A model generated the notes under the pieces. The model was not told where the DNA came from. It was given only the letters and a program-made list of their open reading frames with translations, and ran no database searches. A program made the translations under genes and the position numbers. Below are positions 18,000-27,857 of a stretch of 64,000 nt of DNA, piece by piece. The DNA lies in NCBI RefSeq assembly GCF_003533305.1, contig NZ_DOEH01000013.1, forward strand, positions 156,696 to 220,695, given 5' to 3'. This stretch comes from Providencia sp. (GTDB lineage Bacteria; Pseudomonadota; Gammaproteobacteria; Enterobacterales; Enterobacteriaceae). How positions within the stretch are numbered: the stretch's first letter is position 1; the number at the start of each line of letters is the position of its first letter.

Positions 18000-18073
18000 A
18001 GCAAAAACGCTGAGGTAGCCAATAACGCTGAGAGTAGCCAACAACGCTACAGTTTGAAGTATGACGAGTATAA
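18000..18073 (+). repeat. Degenerate ERIC right end with short tandem repeat
   Basis: The end ACAGTTTGAAGTATGACGAGTATA is an ERIC right terminus. Before it, a unit of about 20 bases (AACGCTGAG-GTAGCCAA) is repeated twice with small changes, replacing the usual ERIC core. It ends 25 bases before the corC ATG, between ybeY and corC. Confidence 0.65.
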
Positions 18074-18098
18074 ACTGAGGAATAAGAAATTAACCGCC

Positions 18099-18983
18099 AT
18101 GAGCGACGATAACTCTTCGAGTAACGATAACCCTGGCCCTAAGAAAGGGTTCTTTGCACTTTTAAATCACCTTTTCCACGGTGAACCTAAAAATCGTGAT
18201 GACTTAGTCGAATTCATTCGCGACTCTGAACAAAACGATTTAATCGATCCTGATACCCGAGAAATGCTTGAAGGTGTGATGGATATTGCGGATCAACGCG
18301 TACGCGACATCATGATCCCGCGCTCCCAAATTGTTACCTTAAAACGTAATCAAACACTTGATGAGTGCCTTGATGTCATTATCGATTCCGCACACTCACG
18401 CTTTCCGGTGATCAGTGAAGATAAAGATCATATTGAAGGGCTATTGATGGCAAAAGATTTACTGCCATTTATGCGTACAGATGCCGAACCTTTCAGTATT
18501 GATAAAGTGTTACGTCAAGCGGTTGTTGTACCTGAAAGTAAACGAGTAGACCGTCTACTCAAAGAATTTCGCTCCCAACGCTACCACATGGCTATCGTTA
18601 TTGATGAGTTTGGTGGCGTGTCTGGCTTAGTCACCATCGAAGATATTCTTGAATTAATCGTGGGTGAAATTGAAGATGAATATGATGACCAAGGTGACGT
18701 CGATGTACGTCAATTAAGCCAACATTCATATTCAGTTCGCGCCTTAACGCAAATTGAAGACTTTAATGATATTTTTGGCACTAATTTTAGTGATGATGAG
18801 GTTGATACTGTTGGTGGTTTGGTGATGCAAGCATTCGGACATTTACCTTCTCGAGGTGAAAGCATCACGATCGGCAATTATCAGTTTAAAGTCGCCATGG
18901 CTGACAGTCGTCGAATTCTCCTATTGCATGTGAAAATTCCTGACGATGCCCCAATTCCTACTTTGGAAGAAGAACAGGCTTAA
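18099..18983 (+). CDS. corC: CorC/HlyC-type CBS-domain protein (YbeX)
   Basis: The ATG at 18099 ([12 protein letters not shown]) matches E. coli CorC; an in-frame ATG at 18054 lies inside an ERIC remnant and is not used. The 294-residue cytosolic protein has two CBS domains (about 65-190, including [11 protein letters not shown] and [17 protein letters not shown]) and a CorC_HlyC domain at the C-terminus ([16 protein letters not shown]). It was linked genetically to magnesium and cobalt efflux; in the ybeZYX-lnt cluster it may also serve ribosome metabolism. Its stop codon overlaps the lnt start by one base (TAATG). Confidence 0.95.
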   Translation: MSDDNSSSNDNPGPKKGFFALLNHLFHGEPKNRDDLVEFIRDSEQNDLIDPDTREMLEGVMDIADQRVRDIMIPRSQIVTLKRNQTLDECLDVIIDSAHSRFPVISEDKDHIEGLLMAKDLLPFMRTDAEPFSIDKVLRQAVVVPESKRVDRLLKEFRSQRYHMAIVIDEFGGVSGLVTIEDILELIVGEIEDEYDDQGDVDVRQLSQHSYSVRALTQIEDFNDIFGTNFSDDEVDTVGGLVMQAFGHLPSRGESITIGNYQFKVAMADSRRILLLHVKIPDDAPIPTLEEEQA

Positions 18984-20515
18984 TGAACTTACCGTCAATC
19001 TATCAAAGCCAGTGGTTACGACTGCTTCTGGCTTTATTATTCGGGGCCAGTGGAACACTGGCTTTTTCGCCTTTTGATCTCTGGCCTGCTGCGCTTCTGT
19101 CCATTTTATTTCTCCAACTATTAACGTTACAAAGAAATGCGAAGCAATCTTTTGCTATCGCATTTGCGTGGGGATTTGGTTTATTCGGTAGTGGTGTTAA
19201 TTGGGTTTACGTCAGTATCGCTGACTTTGGTGGCATGCCTGAAGCCGTCAATATATTTATCGTTATCTTACTGGCGGCATACTTAGCTTTATATCCGGGG
19301 CTATTTGGTGCATTACTTGCTCGCTTATCACCAAACCCAAATATCTGGCGATTTGCCTTTGCTGCCCCCGCACTTTGGCAATTAACTGAATTTTTACGTG
19401 GTTGGGTTCTCACCGGTTTTCCTTGGTTACAATTTGGTTATAGTCAAATCGATGGACCGATGAAAAGTTTGGCACCGATATTTGGTGTTGAAATGATGAC
19501 TTTACTGTTATTTAGCATCAGTGGACTTTTGGCTCTCGCCATTGTTCGTAAGAAGTTTATCGCGCTCGCGGCAGCCACAGTAATCTTATTTGCGCCGCTA
19601 CTTCTTAAAAATGTTCAATGGTTCACCCCACTTGAATCAAACAAAATGCAAGTTGCATTAGTGCAAGGCAATATACCCCAATCAATGAAGTGGGAAGCCG
19701 GATTCTTGCAGCAGACCAAAGATACCTATATGGCACTTTCTAGGCCTTATATTGGTAAAGCGTCGTTAATTATTTGGCCTGAATCGGCAGTACCTTCTGT
19801 CGAATTAGATAATCAAGTTTGGTTAAAATCTCTTGATAAGCTGCTACTCGAATCGAATACTCAATTAATTACTGGGATCGTCGATGCTAGGCCTATTGAT
19901 GGTGAGTATGAATTTTATAACACTATCATTGTACTTGGTGATAAGAAACCGTATCTCTATCCGTCTAAAAATCGCTATAACAAACATCACCTAGTCCCTT
20001 TTGGTGAGTTTGTACCATTAGAGGATATTTTAAGACCAATTGCGCCTTTCTTTAACTTGCCAATGTCAGGTTTTAGTCGCGGTGATTATGAGCAAGCTCA
20101 GCTAGCCGTTGGTAATATTCATCTGACAGCCGCAATTTGTTATGAAATTATTTTGGGTTCCCAAGTTAGAGATAACTTTAAACCCGACACCGATTACTTA
20201 CTGACAATTTCGAATGATGCGTGGTTTGGACAATCAATCGGTCCATGGCAGCACTTTCAAATGGCGAGAATGCGCTCTCTAGAACTTGGTCGTCCATTAT
20301 TACGTTCAACGAATAATGGCATAACCGCAGTAGTTCGTGCTGATGGTACCATTCAAGATATGCTGCCACAGTTTAAAGCCGCCACACTTGCCACTGAAAT
20401 TACACCAACAACGGGGCTAACCCCTTATGCACGTTGGAGTAACTATCCTATGTGGGGAGTAGTTGTTATTTTTGGTATTATTGGTTTTGCATTTAATCGA
20501 CGCCAAAAACGTTAG
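18983..20515 (+). CDS. lnt: Apolipoprotein N-acyltransferase
   Basis: Lnt adds the third acyl chain to lipoproteins in the inner membrane, the last maturation step before Lol sorting. The 510-residue protein has about seven N-terminal membrane segments and a periplasmic nitrilase-like domain. The catalytic triad is visible: Glu267 in WPESAVPS, Lys334 in [11 protein letters not shown], Cys386 in ICYEI. Start and stop are typical, with the ATG overlapping the corC stop. Confidence 0.97.
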   Translation: MNLPSIYQSQWLRLLLALLFGASGTLAFSPFDLWPAALLSILFLQLLTLQRNAKQSFAIAFAWGFGLFGSGVNWVYVSIADFGGMPEAVNIFIVILLAAYLALYPGLFGALLARLSPNPNIWRFAFAAPALWQLTEFLRGWVLTGFPWLQFGYSQIDGPMKSLAPIFGVEMMTLLLFSISGLLALAIVRKKFIALAAATVILFAPLLLKNVQWFTPLESNKMQVALVQGNIPQSMKWEAGFLQQTKDTYMALSRPYIGKASLIIWPESAVPSVELDNQVWLKSLDKLLLESNTQLITGIVDARPIDGEYEFYNTIIVLGDKKPYLYPSKNRYNKHHLVPFGEFVPLEDILRPIAPFFNLPMSGFSRGDYEQAQLAVGNIHLTAAICYEIILGSQVRDNFKPDTDYLLTISNDAWFGQSIGPWQHFQMARMRSLELGRPLLRSTNNGITAVVRADGTIQDMLPQFKAATLATEITPTTGLTPYARWSNYPMWGVVVIFGIIGFAFNRRQKR

Positions 20516-20576
20516 TATAGAATTGATTTAATTGATAATTGGTTAGATAAAATTAAAGCCTAAATTAGCATTATAG

Positions 20577-20618
20577 AATTACCCCCAATAATTAATTATC
20601 CAACTATTGGGGGTAATT
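20577..20618 (+). terminator. Hairpin between lnt and scsD
   Basis: AATTACCCCCAATA pairs with TATTGGGGGTAATT over a 14-base loop. It lies between the convergent genes lnt and scsD and may serve both, though T-runs are short. Confidence 0.7.
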
Positions 20619-20671
20619 CATTGAGTTGATGCAAAAAGGTCTCCAACCATAAGATTGCTCACCTTTTTATT

Positions 20672-21175
20672 TTAGAATGATGCAATCCACATGCGAGCTC
20701 TAAGTCCTAATGAGCTTGTCCAACCTGATGTAAAACTCACTAGCTCACCGTTATCGATAATCATAAATGTCGGTGTTGCACTCACTCCAACAATATTAGC
20801 AAGCTGTCCATTGATGTCATTAATAACGGGGAATACTAAATCCTTTTTTTCCATTCCAGCCAATAATCGTGAAGTTTCCCCCGAACGAATAGCAATAGAA
20901 ATAACGGGGACTCCTGATTTAGCTAAATCGGAAACCGTCGGCGAGGTAATTTTACAAATCCCACACCACGTTGCCCAAAAATAAACCAAAATAGGTTTTT
21001 CTTTACTCAGTTCAGCCAACGAAACCGTTTCACCACTCGCTAATGTTTGCGATTCCAATAATGCAGGGGCTAGGCTTTGCGGTTTACGCCAAAGATCCAT
21101 CACTGTAAAAACAACAAATAAAATAATTGCTAAAACAATGAGTTCTTTAGACCACTTTTTTAGTCTAGTCATCAT
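20672..21175 (-). CDS. scsD: Membrane-anchored thioredoxin-like protein ScsD
   Basis: A 167-residue protein with one N-terminal membrane anchor (about residues 12-27) and a periplasmic TlpA/ResA-like thioredoxin domain. The redox motif is WCGIC (Cys71, Cys74) and the cis-proline loop is ATPTF. In Salmonella and Proteus the scsABCD genes protect against copper and redox stress, with ScsB feeding electrons to ScsC and perhaps ScsD. Here scsD is split from scsC by 451 bases containing two ERIC copies, so it may be expressed less or separately. Confidence 0.9.
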   Translation of the reverse strand: MMTRLKKWSKELIVLAIILFVVFTVMDLWRKPQSLAPALLESQTLASGETVSLAELSKEKPILVYFWATWCGICKITSPTVSDLAKSGVPVISIAIRSGETSRLLAGMEKKDLVFPVINDINGQLANIVGVSATPTFMIIDNGELVSFTSGWTSSLGLRARMWIASF

Positions 21176-21302
21176 AATAATTAACCATTAATAAATTAAA
21201 TTATTCAAATCATAGATACACTAAAGCCAAACATCTCAAAAAATGAATGTTTGAATATTGTACTAATATTTGAAATACAACGAAGCTCCAACCCTCTAAG
21301 AT

Positions 21303-21369
21303 TTATCCTCTAAATAGTTCGAGTTATAAGGTTCTTTAAAAATTTGAGTTGTAGAATTCTCTAAAATTT
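21303..21369 (+). repeat. Two short ERIC left-end fragments
   Basis: CTCTAAATAGTTCGAGTTATA and then a weaker AAAAATTTGAGTTGTAGAA resemble ERIC left ends without cores. They sit next to two complete copies and look like decayed or partly deleted repeats. Confidence 0.5.
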
Positions 21370-21496
21370 ATCCTCGAAATAGTTCGAGTGGTAGGTAGGC
21401 GGCAAGTGAAACTAAGCCCTAAGAGCATACATAAGTATGTGACTAGGGTTAGTTAAGCGCAGCCAACACCCCTACCGCTCGAAATATGAAGAGGAT
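21370..21496 (+). repeat. ERIC element, copy 1 of tandem pair (127 bp)
   Basis: Exactly 127 bases from ATCCTC to GAGGAT, the canonical ERIC length. It has left end ATAGTTCGAGTGGTAGGTAGGCGGC, core GAGCATACATAAGTATGTGAC and right end CCAACACCCCTACCGCTCGA. It lies in the scsC-scsD gap. Confidence 0.92.
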
Positions 21497-21499
21497 TCA

Positions 21500-21626
21500 A
21501 TTCTCTAAATAGTTCGAGTGGTAGGTAGGCGGCAAGTAAAACTAAGCCCTGGGAGCATACATAAGTATGTGACTAGGGTTAGTTAAACGCAACCAACACC
21601 CCTACCGCTCGAAATATGAAGAGGAT
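21500..21626 (+). repeat. ERIC element, copy 2 of tandem pair (127 bp)
   Basis: Also 127 bases, differing from copy 1 at only a few positions, in the same orientation, with three bases between. Its right end touches the scsC stop codon (minus strand, 21627-21629), so it forms the start of the scsC 3' untranslated region. Confidence 0.92.
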
Positions 21627-22355
21627 TTATTTGAGCTTAGCCAGCTGCTCCTTAACTATGCTCTCAAACTGCTGAGCATCAATCGCTCCGGGGATCAACT
21701 CATCGCCCACCAATGTTGCTGGCGTTCCGTTTACACCTAGTTTCTCTGCTAACATCATATTACTGCGAATGCCTTCACGACTCTTATCACTAGCTTTGAG
21801 GTTTTCATTACCTGTAGCTTTGAGCGCTTCTTTGATATTTGCATCCGTTAGCATGCCTTGTTTTTGCATAAACTTATGATGCAGTGCTTCAAACGCTTTT
21901 GGATTTTCTTGCCATAGGGTCATTACTAGTTGAGAGGACTCTAAAGAAGTTTGTCCTTTGAATGGCAAATATTTGATGACCACTGCAACATCTGGATTCT
22001 TTTCCACCAGCTCAATTAATTGTGGATCAAAGCGCTTACAGAATGGACAGTTAAAATCAGTAAAGTTAACAAGAACAAGCTTTGCATCCTTTGATCCAAT
22101 TCGTGGACTTGTTGGATCATTAAATAACGCATTGTGCTCTTCTTTGAGCGTTGTTTTCATTTGAGCTTGTTGCTTTTCACCTTGCTTAGCTTGTAACGCT
22201 GCTATTGCTTCCTCGAGGATCTCTGGATTTTCAACTAAGGTATCACGAACCAATTTACGAACTTGTGCTTCTTGATCTGCCGTTAATGGAGCCGCATGCG
22301 CGGTTGCACCTAGCATTAGCGATGAGAATAGAACAGCTAAAATTGTTTTTTTCAT
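21627..22355 (-). CDS. scsC: Periplasmic disulfide isomerase-like protein ScsC
   Basis: A 242-residue secreted protein: signal peptide ending AHA-A (about residue 21), a charged helical stem (residues 25-75) and a DsbA-fold thioredoxin domain with active site CPFC (Cys103, Cys106) and cis-proline loop GTPATL. The N-terminal stem matches Proteus mirabilis ScsC, where it makes a trimeric isomerase. It is expected to be kept reduced by ScsB, whose gene ends four bases into scsC (ATGA overlap). Confidence 0.92.
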   Translation of the reverse strand: MKKTILAVLFSSLMLGATAHAAPLTADQEAQVRKLVRDTLVENPEILEEAIAALQAKQGEKQQAQMKTTLKEEHNALFNDPTSPRIGSKDAKLVLVNFTDFNCPFCKRFDPQLIELVEKNPDVAVVIKYLPFKGQTSLESSQLVMTLWQENPKAFEALHHKFMQKQGMLTDANIKEALKATGNENLKASDKSREGIRSNMMLAEKLGVNGTPATLVGDELIPGAIDAQQFESIVKEQLAKLK

Positions 22356-24427
22356 TTTTCGGCTCCTTTGGCCTCTTTCATAATTGATAATAATGATTCA
22401 CGATCAAGTATCGTTGACAGTATTTTTCCCTCTGTCAAATTAGGGCCATAAATTTGATTAAATGGAACCGCGACTTGCCCACGCTTTTGTAAAAATGCAG
22501 TAATTTCAGGTGATGGTTTAGTCCAATCACCTCTTAATGCAACAATGTCGGGCGCACTCAATGCTTGCTGAACTTCATCTCTTAGCAATACATTATATTT
22601 ATTTGCCTTACAGGTTACGCACCAATCAGCAGTAACATCAATAAATACACGCTTATTGTCAGACAACGCTTGCACAATCGCTTGCTCAGTTAATGGCTGC
22701 CAGTTAACACTGTCTTTAACCATAGACTGACTTCCACTTTTTTGCTCAAGGACCATCCAGCTAAAACCACTCGCAAGCAATGCAAATACAATGAACGGAA
22801 GGATAGCTTTACGTAATCCATTATTTTTTGCGATAAATATGATTAATAAAACTAAAAAGGCAATCGCAATAACAAGTGTATAAGTTGCACCAAAATGAGG
22901 AATTAGTAAGCTTATTAACCATAAACTTGATATCAACATCATCATACCAAGTACAGCGCGTAGCTTACTCATCCAAGCACCAGGCTTTGGTAACAGTTTT
23001 GCAATAGCAGGAAAAGCAGCTATCAATAACCAAGGTAAACTCATCCCTAACCCGAGAGCGGTAAATATTAGCCATAGCTCACTCATTGGTGCCGCAAGTG
23101 CGAACGCTACCGCCGTTCCCAAAAAAGGTGCTGAGCACGGTGTTGCCAGTAAGGTCGCAAAAACGCCTTGCCAGAAATGCCCACTATTGCCATGACCACC
23201 CGCGGTAGCTAAACGCGTATTCGTCTTACTTCCGAGATTAATTTCAAATAAGCCAAATAGATTTGCGGTAAAGAGTGCAGTAACTAACACCATAAATCCA
23301 ATAAACCACGGGTTTTGAAATTGAATTCCCCAACCAACCGCTTGTTGACCGACTCTCAATAACGTCATTAACAGAGCAAGTAACCAAAAAGAAACAAGAA
23401 TTCCGGATGAAGATAATAAGAATTGACGACGAATCGTTTTTTGCTCACCTTGAGGCACCATCAAGACAGAACCAAGTTTCATGGCGAGAACAGGTAAAAC
23501 GCAAGGCATCAGGTTTAAAATAAGCCCACCGAGTATTGCAAATACGATTATCTGCCACAGTGGAATAGATGTCCCACCCTCTGATATACCTGAGCCAGTA
23601 TAAGGTGTAACTTTGGCGGTAATTTGTTGAGAAACATCACCATCAGTGACAACAAAAGAGATATCTTTACCGATTAAATTAGGCGATTCACCACCCCAAT
23701 CATCACTCACTTCTATTGATGCGATTAAACTATTTCCTGATATTTTGATTTTGGGTACGCCAAGCGCTGCCCCTTCAATAACATCAGTGAAAATATTGGG
23801 TTTTCCCCACTCAGCATCAGTACTCTTTTGTAATTCAACAATTAACTTATTGCCCGAAAACCCAGCTAACACTTGTTCAACAAGGCCACTGGTTGGCGGT
23901 ACGCCACCTTTGGCTTGATTGAAAGCCCAAGTAAAATCAGCAGAGACGGGTTCGGTTAAATCGAGTTCAAATGGATAGTCGGTCAAAATACAGACATTAC
24001 TGCAAGTCGACAGTGTTAAAATGCCTGACAACTTGTCGAGCTTTTCGTCACTGGTGACGGTAATGGGAAAGACGATATCGCCCATGTAGCCTTGTGTTGA
24101 TACACCAGCAACATCAAAGCGTCCCGGTGCTGGCCATTGCCAATCTACCGAGCTAACAGGTGATGTCCACTTAATTTCAGGTGCAACGCCCCCTTCTCCC
24201 GGTGAGCGCCAATAGGTCTTCCAACCCTCTTCTAACTTTACATCCAATAATATGTCAATCTTGCCATTTTCTTGTGTCGAGCTTAGCAAGCGAACGTCCA
24301 CATGCCTTGGGCTATTCTCGGTCATCCAACCTGTATTTGCAGGTTGTAACCAGCCCGTATCGGCAGCGTGTAAGCCACTCGAAAAAATAGCAAATAAAAT
24401 AAATAACGTATTAATCAAAAAACGCAT
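22352..24427 (-). CDS. scsB: DsbD-like membrane thiol reductase ScsB
   Basis: A 691-residue transporter of reducing power across the inner membrane. It has a signal peptide (ending LHA), a periplasmic domain with cysteines in LSTCSNVCIL, and an eight-helix DsbD-type membrane core with the key cysteines in LMPCVLPVLAMK and TPCSAPFLGTA. A C-terminal thioredoxin domain carries DWCVTC. I start at ATG 24427, which has GGAGGA upstream and begins the signal peptide; an in-frame codon at 24457 adds ten residues. It feeds ScsC. The overlap with scsC and the 47-base gap from scsA support an operon. Confidence 0.93.
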   Translation of the reverse strand: MRFLINTLFILFAIFSSGLHAADTGWLQPANTGWMTENSPRHVDVRLLSSTQENGKIDILLDVKLEEGWKTYWRSPGEGGVAPEIKWTSPVSSVDWQWPAPGRFDVAGVSTQGYMGDIVFPITVTSDEKLDKLSGILTLSTCSNVCILTDYPFELDLTEPVSADFTWAFNQAKGGVPPTSGLVEQVLAGFSGNKLIVELQKSTDAEWGKPNIFTDVIEGAALGVPKIKISGNSLIASIEVSDDWGGESPNLIGKDISFVVTDGDVSQQITAKVTPYTGSGISEGGTSIPLWQIIVFAILGGLILNLMPCVLPVLAMKLGSVLMVPQGEQKTIRRQFLLSSSGILVSFWLLALLMTLLRVGQQAVGWGIQFQNPWFIGFMVLVTALFTANLFGLFEINLGSKTNTRLATAGGHGNSGHFWQGVFATLLATPCSAPFLGTAVAFALAAPMSELWLIFTALGLGMSLPWLLIAAFPAIAKLLPKPGAWMSKLRAVLGMMMLISSLWLISLLIPHFGATYTLVIAIAFLVLLIIFIAKNNGLRKAILPFIVFALLASGFSWMVLEQKSGSQSMVKDSVNWQPLTEQAIVQALSDNKRVFIDVTADWCVTCKANKYNVLLRDEVQQALSAPDIVALRGDWTKPSPEITAFLQKRGQVAVPFNQIYGPNLTEGKILSTILDRESLLSIMKEAKGAEK

Positions 24428-24474
24428 GTTTCCTCCAGAATAAATGATACCACCCAATTAAAAATCGTGGTTTT

Positions 24475-24870
24475 TTAATTCCGAAGATTACAAAACTGTA
24501 AGTGGCGCCGGACTCTGGGAGGGGCATGTTTCTCTTCACGATTTGCTCTATGTATAAATAGGTTAGTGCAAAAAATAGCTAATGCAGCCAAAGAAAGAAA
24601 CACAAAGAAAAAAGGTTCAATGACCGCAGGTATCAATGTCATTAATGATTTAGCGCTGAGCTCACAGGTTGAAAGATTTGAGTCACTTTGACTTTGTTGT
24701 TCAGTATAGGAAAAAGAAGATTCAGCAGTCGATGACATTTGCACAACAGGCGTTGTTACAAAAAAATGGGCGAACAGACGTTCTCCGACGGCTCGTTGAT
24801 TCATGCAAACCAATACCATCAGACAGGCGAGTAATACTAATCCATTGCCTAATTTAAAATGTCTGTTCAT
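24475..24870 (-). CDS. scsA: ScsA-like small membrane protein
   Basis: A 131-residue protein with an N-terminal hydrophobic segment, a polar middle (about 45-70) with one cysteine, a second membrane segment (about 80-105) and a basic C-terminus (HAPPRVRRHLQFC). It is the first gene of the scs operon, where Salmonella has ScsA. Function is unknown beyond its link with copper tolerance. I rely on position and the general pattern rather than on a strong motif. Confidence 0.75.
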   Translation of the reverse strand: MNRHFKLGNGLVLLACLMVLVCMNQRAVGERLFAHFFVTTPVVQMSSTAESSFSYTEQQSQSDSNLSTCELSAKSLMTLIPAVIEPFFFVFLSLAALAIFCTNLFIHRANREEKHAPPRVRRHLQFCNLRN

Positions 24871-25429
24871 GCGTTTTTTCTATTTACTTTCCTGAAATTA
24901 CAATCATTCGTTGCTTTTTATTTCAAATCATCAATCTATGCAAGTTACTTATCTATAAGCTAAATACAGGCTACATCTTACACAGCAAAACACCATGCAC
25001 AAGTGGCATCATCTAACTTTACAAATACGCCTTATTTTTATTTAGTTTTATTCCTATCTTTATCTAAATTTAGGCACAGTAATTGCAACATGAACATTAG
25101 AAAACAAAAAGTGAGGATAATTTGCACTTTGTCAGTGCATGACTATCAATTTAAGGCACTTACTCACCATATTAGTGCAGTAATTCAAAAACTGCCCAAA
25201 TAATATGCGAGATGGCTCCCGAATTTGAAACAATTCATTTTCATTATTTAACAAATTTAATTACTTTTTAACAATAATAAAACATATAGCCGATGACTGC
25301 AGTATTTATAAATCTGCGAAACATCAGCAAACACAACATAGCAAAGCCAAAATAATTCAAATTGCGGCCCCAAAGGCTACAAATTGAAATATAACAGTTA
25401 TACACCGATGTTCTAAAGGAGCAGTAATT
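24871..25429. promoter_or_regulatory. Divergent scsA/gltI control region
   Basis: This 559-base gap carries the promoters of scsA (left) and gltI (right). At 25321-25346 a CA-rich stretch (AGCAAACACAACATAGCAAAG) lies about 85 bases before the gltI ATG and resembles the C/A-rich targets of the small RNA GcvB, known to repress gltI in Salmonella. The gltI ribosome binding site AAAGGAG is strong. I see no convincing gene; a 66-codon frame at 25003-25203 lacks a good start. Confidence 0.45.
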
Positions 25430-26323
25430 ATGCGTATAAGTAAGCTTGTATTATCAATGATGATTTTGGGTGCTACCTGCGCAGTTCAAGCAGACGAATT
25501 AAACGGTACTTTGAAAAAAATTAAAGACAATGGCGTGATTGTTGTTGGTCATCGTGAGTCATCAGTTCCGTTCTCTTACTACGATAACAGCCAAAAAGTT
25601 GTCGGTTATTCACAGGATTACTCAAACGAAATCGTTGATGCTGTGAAAAAGAAACTCAACATGCCTGACTTAGACGTCAAACTTATTCCTATTACCTCAC
25701 AAAATCGAATTCCTTTGCTTCAAAATGGAACTTTTGACTTCGAGTGTGGCTCAACCACAAACAACTTAGAGAGACAAAAACAAGCCGCATTCTCTAATAC
25801 CATATTTGTAGTAGGTACTCGCTTACTAACAAAAAATGACTCTGGTGTTAAAGACTTTGCTGATTTAGCTGGAAAAAATGTAGTTGTTACCTCAGGAACC
25901 ACTTCTGAAATTCTGCTTAATCAACTCAACGATGAAAAGAACATGAAAATGCGCATTATCAGTGCGAAAGATCATGGCGATTCATTCCGTACTTTAGAAT
26001 CAGGTCGTGCTGTTGCATTTATGATGGATGACGCACTTCTTGCCGGTGAGCGCGCTAAAGCGAAAAAAACTGAAATGTGGGAAATTGTAGGCAAACCGCA
26101 AACAGAAGAAGCTTATGGCTGTATGTTGCGTAAAGACGACCCGCAATTCAAAGCGCTTATCGATGAAACTATTGCAAAAGCTCAAACATCAGGTACAGCA
26201 GAAAAATCCTTTGACCGTTGGTTTAACCAACCAATTCCACCTAAAAATCTTAATTTGAAATTTACCTTGTCTGATGAAATGAAAGCGCTATTCAAATCAC
26301 CAAATGACAAAGCATTAAACTAA
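25430..26323 (+). CDS. gltI: Glutamate/aspartate ABC transporter binding protein GltI
   Basis: A 297-residue periplasmic binding protein of the polar amino acid family (SBP_bac_3), with a signal peptide ending VQA-D (about residue 21). Motifs VGHRESSVPFSYYD, ECGSTTNNLERQ and AFMMDDALLAGERA match E. coli GltI, including the arginine of HRESS that binds the ligand carboxylate. It is first in gltIJKL. The 111-base gap after it contains a stable hairpin that may set the excess of binding protein over membrane parts. Confidence 0.96.
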   Translation: MRISKLVLSMMILGATCAVQADELNGTLKKIKDNGVIVVGHRESSVPFSYYDNSQKVVGYSQDYSNEIVDAVKKKLNMPDLDVKLIPITSQNRIPLLQNGTFDFECGSTTNNLERQKQAAFSNTIFVVGTRLLTKNDSGVKDFADLAGKNVVVTSGTTSEILLNQLNDEKNMKMRIISAKDHGDSFRTLESGRAVAFMMDDALLAGERAKAKKTEMWEIVGKPQTEEAYGCMLRKDDPQFKALIDETIAKAQTSGTAEKSFDRWFNQPIPPKNLNLKFTLSDEMKALFKSPNDKALN

Positions 26324-26358
26324 TAAAAAGACAAACAGGGTGTTACTGAAGTAAGAGT

Positions 26359-26384
26359 TGCAAGGCGGTCGTTCCCGCCTTGCA
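26359..26384 (+). other. Intercistronic hairpin between gltI and gltJ (SroC-like position)
   Basis: TGCAAGGCGG-TCGTTC-CCGCCTTGCA is a perfect ten-base-pair stem in the gltI-gltJ gap. In Salmonella and E. coli the small RNA SroC, a sponge of GcvB, is cut from this same gap and ends at such a hairpin. There is no strong T-run here, so the likely role is message stabilisation or making an SroC-like fragment. The RNA itself is not shown. Confidence 0.5.
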
Positions 26385-26434
26385 TCCTCTTCACAGTATT
26401 CGGGACAATCTAATTGCCCACAGGAAGTGAGATT

Positions 26435-27175
26435 ATGTCTATCGATTGGAATTGGGGGATTTTCCTACAGGAAGCCCCGTTTGGGAATACCACCTACTTA
26501 GGGTGGCTAATATCTGGCTTTGAAGTTACTGTTACGCTTTCTATTTGCGCATGGATTATTGCGTTTTTAGTCGGCTCTTTCTTTGGTATTTTACGTACCG
26601 TACCTAATCGCTTTTTATCTTTCTTAGGCACCGCCTACGTTGAACTATTCCGTAATGTCCCGTTAATCGTTCAATTCTTTACTTGGTACTTAGTGGTTCC
26701 TGAGCTTTTACCAAAATCTATTGGCGATTGGTTTAAGATGGAATTAGACCCGAATTACCAGTTTTTCCTCTCATCGATGCTATGCCTTGGCTTGTTCACC
26801 GCTGCTCGAATGACCGAGCAAGTCCGTGCCGCTATTCAATCTCTACCTAGAGGGCAAAAAAGCGCAGCTTTAGCGATGGGGTTAACATTACCTCAAACTT
26901 ATCGCTATGTATTACTGCCAAATGCCTATCGGGTTATTTTGCCACCTATGACATCTGAAATGCTGAATTTAGTCAAAAACTCAGCCATTGCATCAACAAT
27001 TGGATTAGTGGATATGGCTGCGCAAGCAGGAAAATTGCTTGATTACTCCGCTCATGCATGGGAATCATTCACTGCAATTACATTAGGTTATGTCGGTATC
27101 AACGTTGTCATTATGATTTTAATGACTTTGCTTGAGCGTAAAGTTCGCTTACCTGGCACACTAGGAGGGCGATAA
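26435..27175 (+). CDS. gltJ: Glutamate/aspartate ABC permease GltJ
   Basis: The ATG at 26435 ([12 protein letters not shown]) gives 246 residues, the E. coli length; an in-frame ATG at 26414 adds seven residues. It is an inner-membrane permease of the HisM type with about five membrane segments. The EAA-like loop is [18 protein letters not shown], where the ATPase GltL docks. One base separates its stop from gltK. Confidence 0.96.
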   Translation: MSIDWNWGIFLQEAPFGNTTYLGWLISGFEVTVTLSICAWIIAFLVGSFFGILRTVPNRFLSFLGTAYVELFRNVPLIVQFFTWYLVVPELLPKSIGDWFKMELDPNYQFFLSSMLCLGLFTAARMTEQVRAAIQSLPRGQKSAALAMGLTLPQTYRYVLLPNAYRVILPPMTSEMLNLVKNSAIASTIGLVDMAAQAGKLLDYSAHAWESFTAITLGYVGINVVIMILMTLLERKVRLPGTLGGR

Positions 27176-27176
27176 G

Positions 27177-27857
27177 ATGATTTATGATTTTGATTGGAGC
27201 TCAATAGCACCAAGTATGCCATTTTTGATTGATGGCTTCATTGTAACTGCCAAAATTACTATAACTGCAATCGTAGTAGGGATTTTATGGGGAACTGTAC
27301 TTGCAGTAATGAGACTATCTCGTTTTGCCCCTATTCGTTGGTTTGCAGCGCTGTATGTAAACACTTTCCGATCAATCCCTCTTGTCATGGTATTGCTATG
27401 GTTTTATTTAATCGTGCCTACCTTATTACAAAATGTTCTAGGCTTATCTCCAAAAAATGATATTCGTTTAATTTCAGCAATGATAGCCTTTTCCCTTTTT
27501 GAAGCTGCCTATTACTCCGAAATTATTCGTGCAGGTATTCAAAGTATCTCTAGAGGGCAAGCTTCAGCAGCACTCGCACTTGGTATGACACATATGCAAA
27601 CCATGAGGCTGATTGTGTTACCTCAGGCATTTAAAGCCATGGTACCGTTACTACTAACTCAAGGCATTGTGTTGTTTCAGGATTCATCACTCGTCTATGT
27701 ATTGAGTTTGACTGATTTCTTCCGCACCGCTACCAATATAGGTGAGCGTGATGGGACACAGGTAGAGATGGTATTATTTGCGGGTCTGGTGTACTTTATT
27801 TTCAGTTTTGGCGCTTCCATGTTAGTGAATTATCTTAAGAAAAGGACTGTTTCATGA
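27177..27857 (+). CDS. gltK: Glutamate/aspartate ABC permease GltK
   Basis: A 226-residue permease, second half of the heterodimeric channel with GltJ. The ATPase-contact loop reads [20 protein letters not shown]. About five membrane segments. It overlaps gltL by four bases (ATGA), so translation is coupled. Confidence 0.96.
   Translation: MIYDFDWSSIAPSMPFLIDGFIVTAKITITAIVVGILWGTVLAVMRLSRFAPIRWFAALYVNTFRSIPLVMVLLWFYLIVPTLLQNVLGLSPKNDIRLISAMIAFSLFEAAYYSEIIRAGIQSISRGQASAALALGMTHMQTMRLIVLPQAFKAMVPLLLTQGIVLFQDSSLVYVLSLTDFFRTATNIGERDGTQVEMVLFAGLVYFIFSFGASMLVNYLKKRTVS

Noticed and set aside
25003..25203. A 66-codon plus-strand frame in the scsA-gltI gap
   Set aside because: No good ribosome site, composition unlike a real protein, no recognisable motif; more likely non-coding control DNA.
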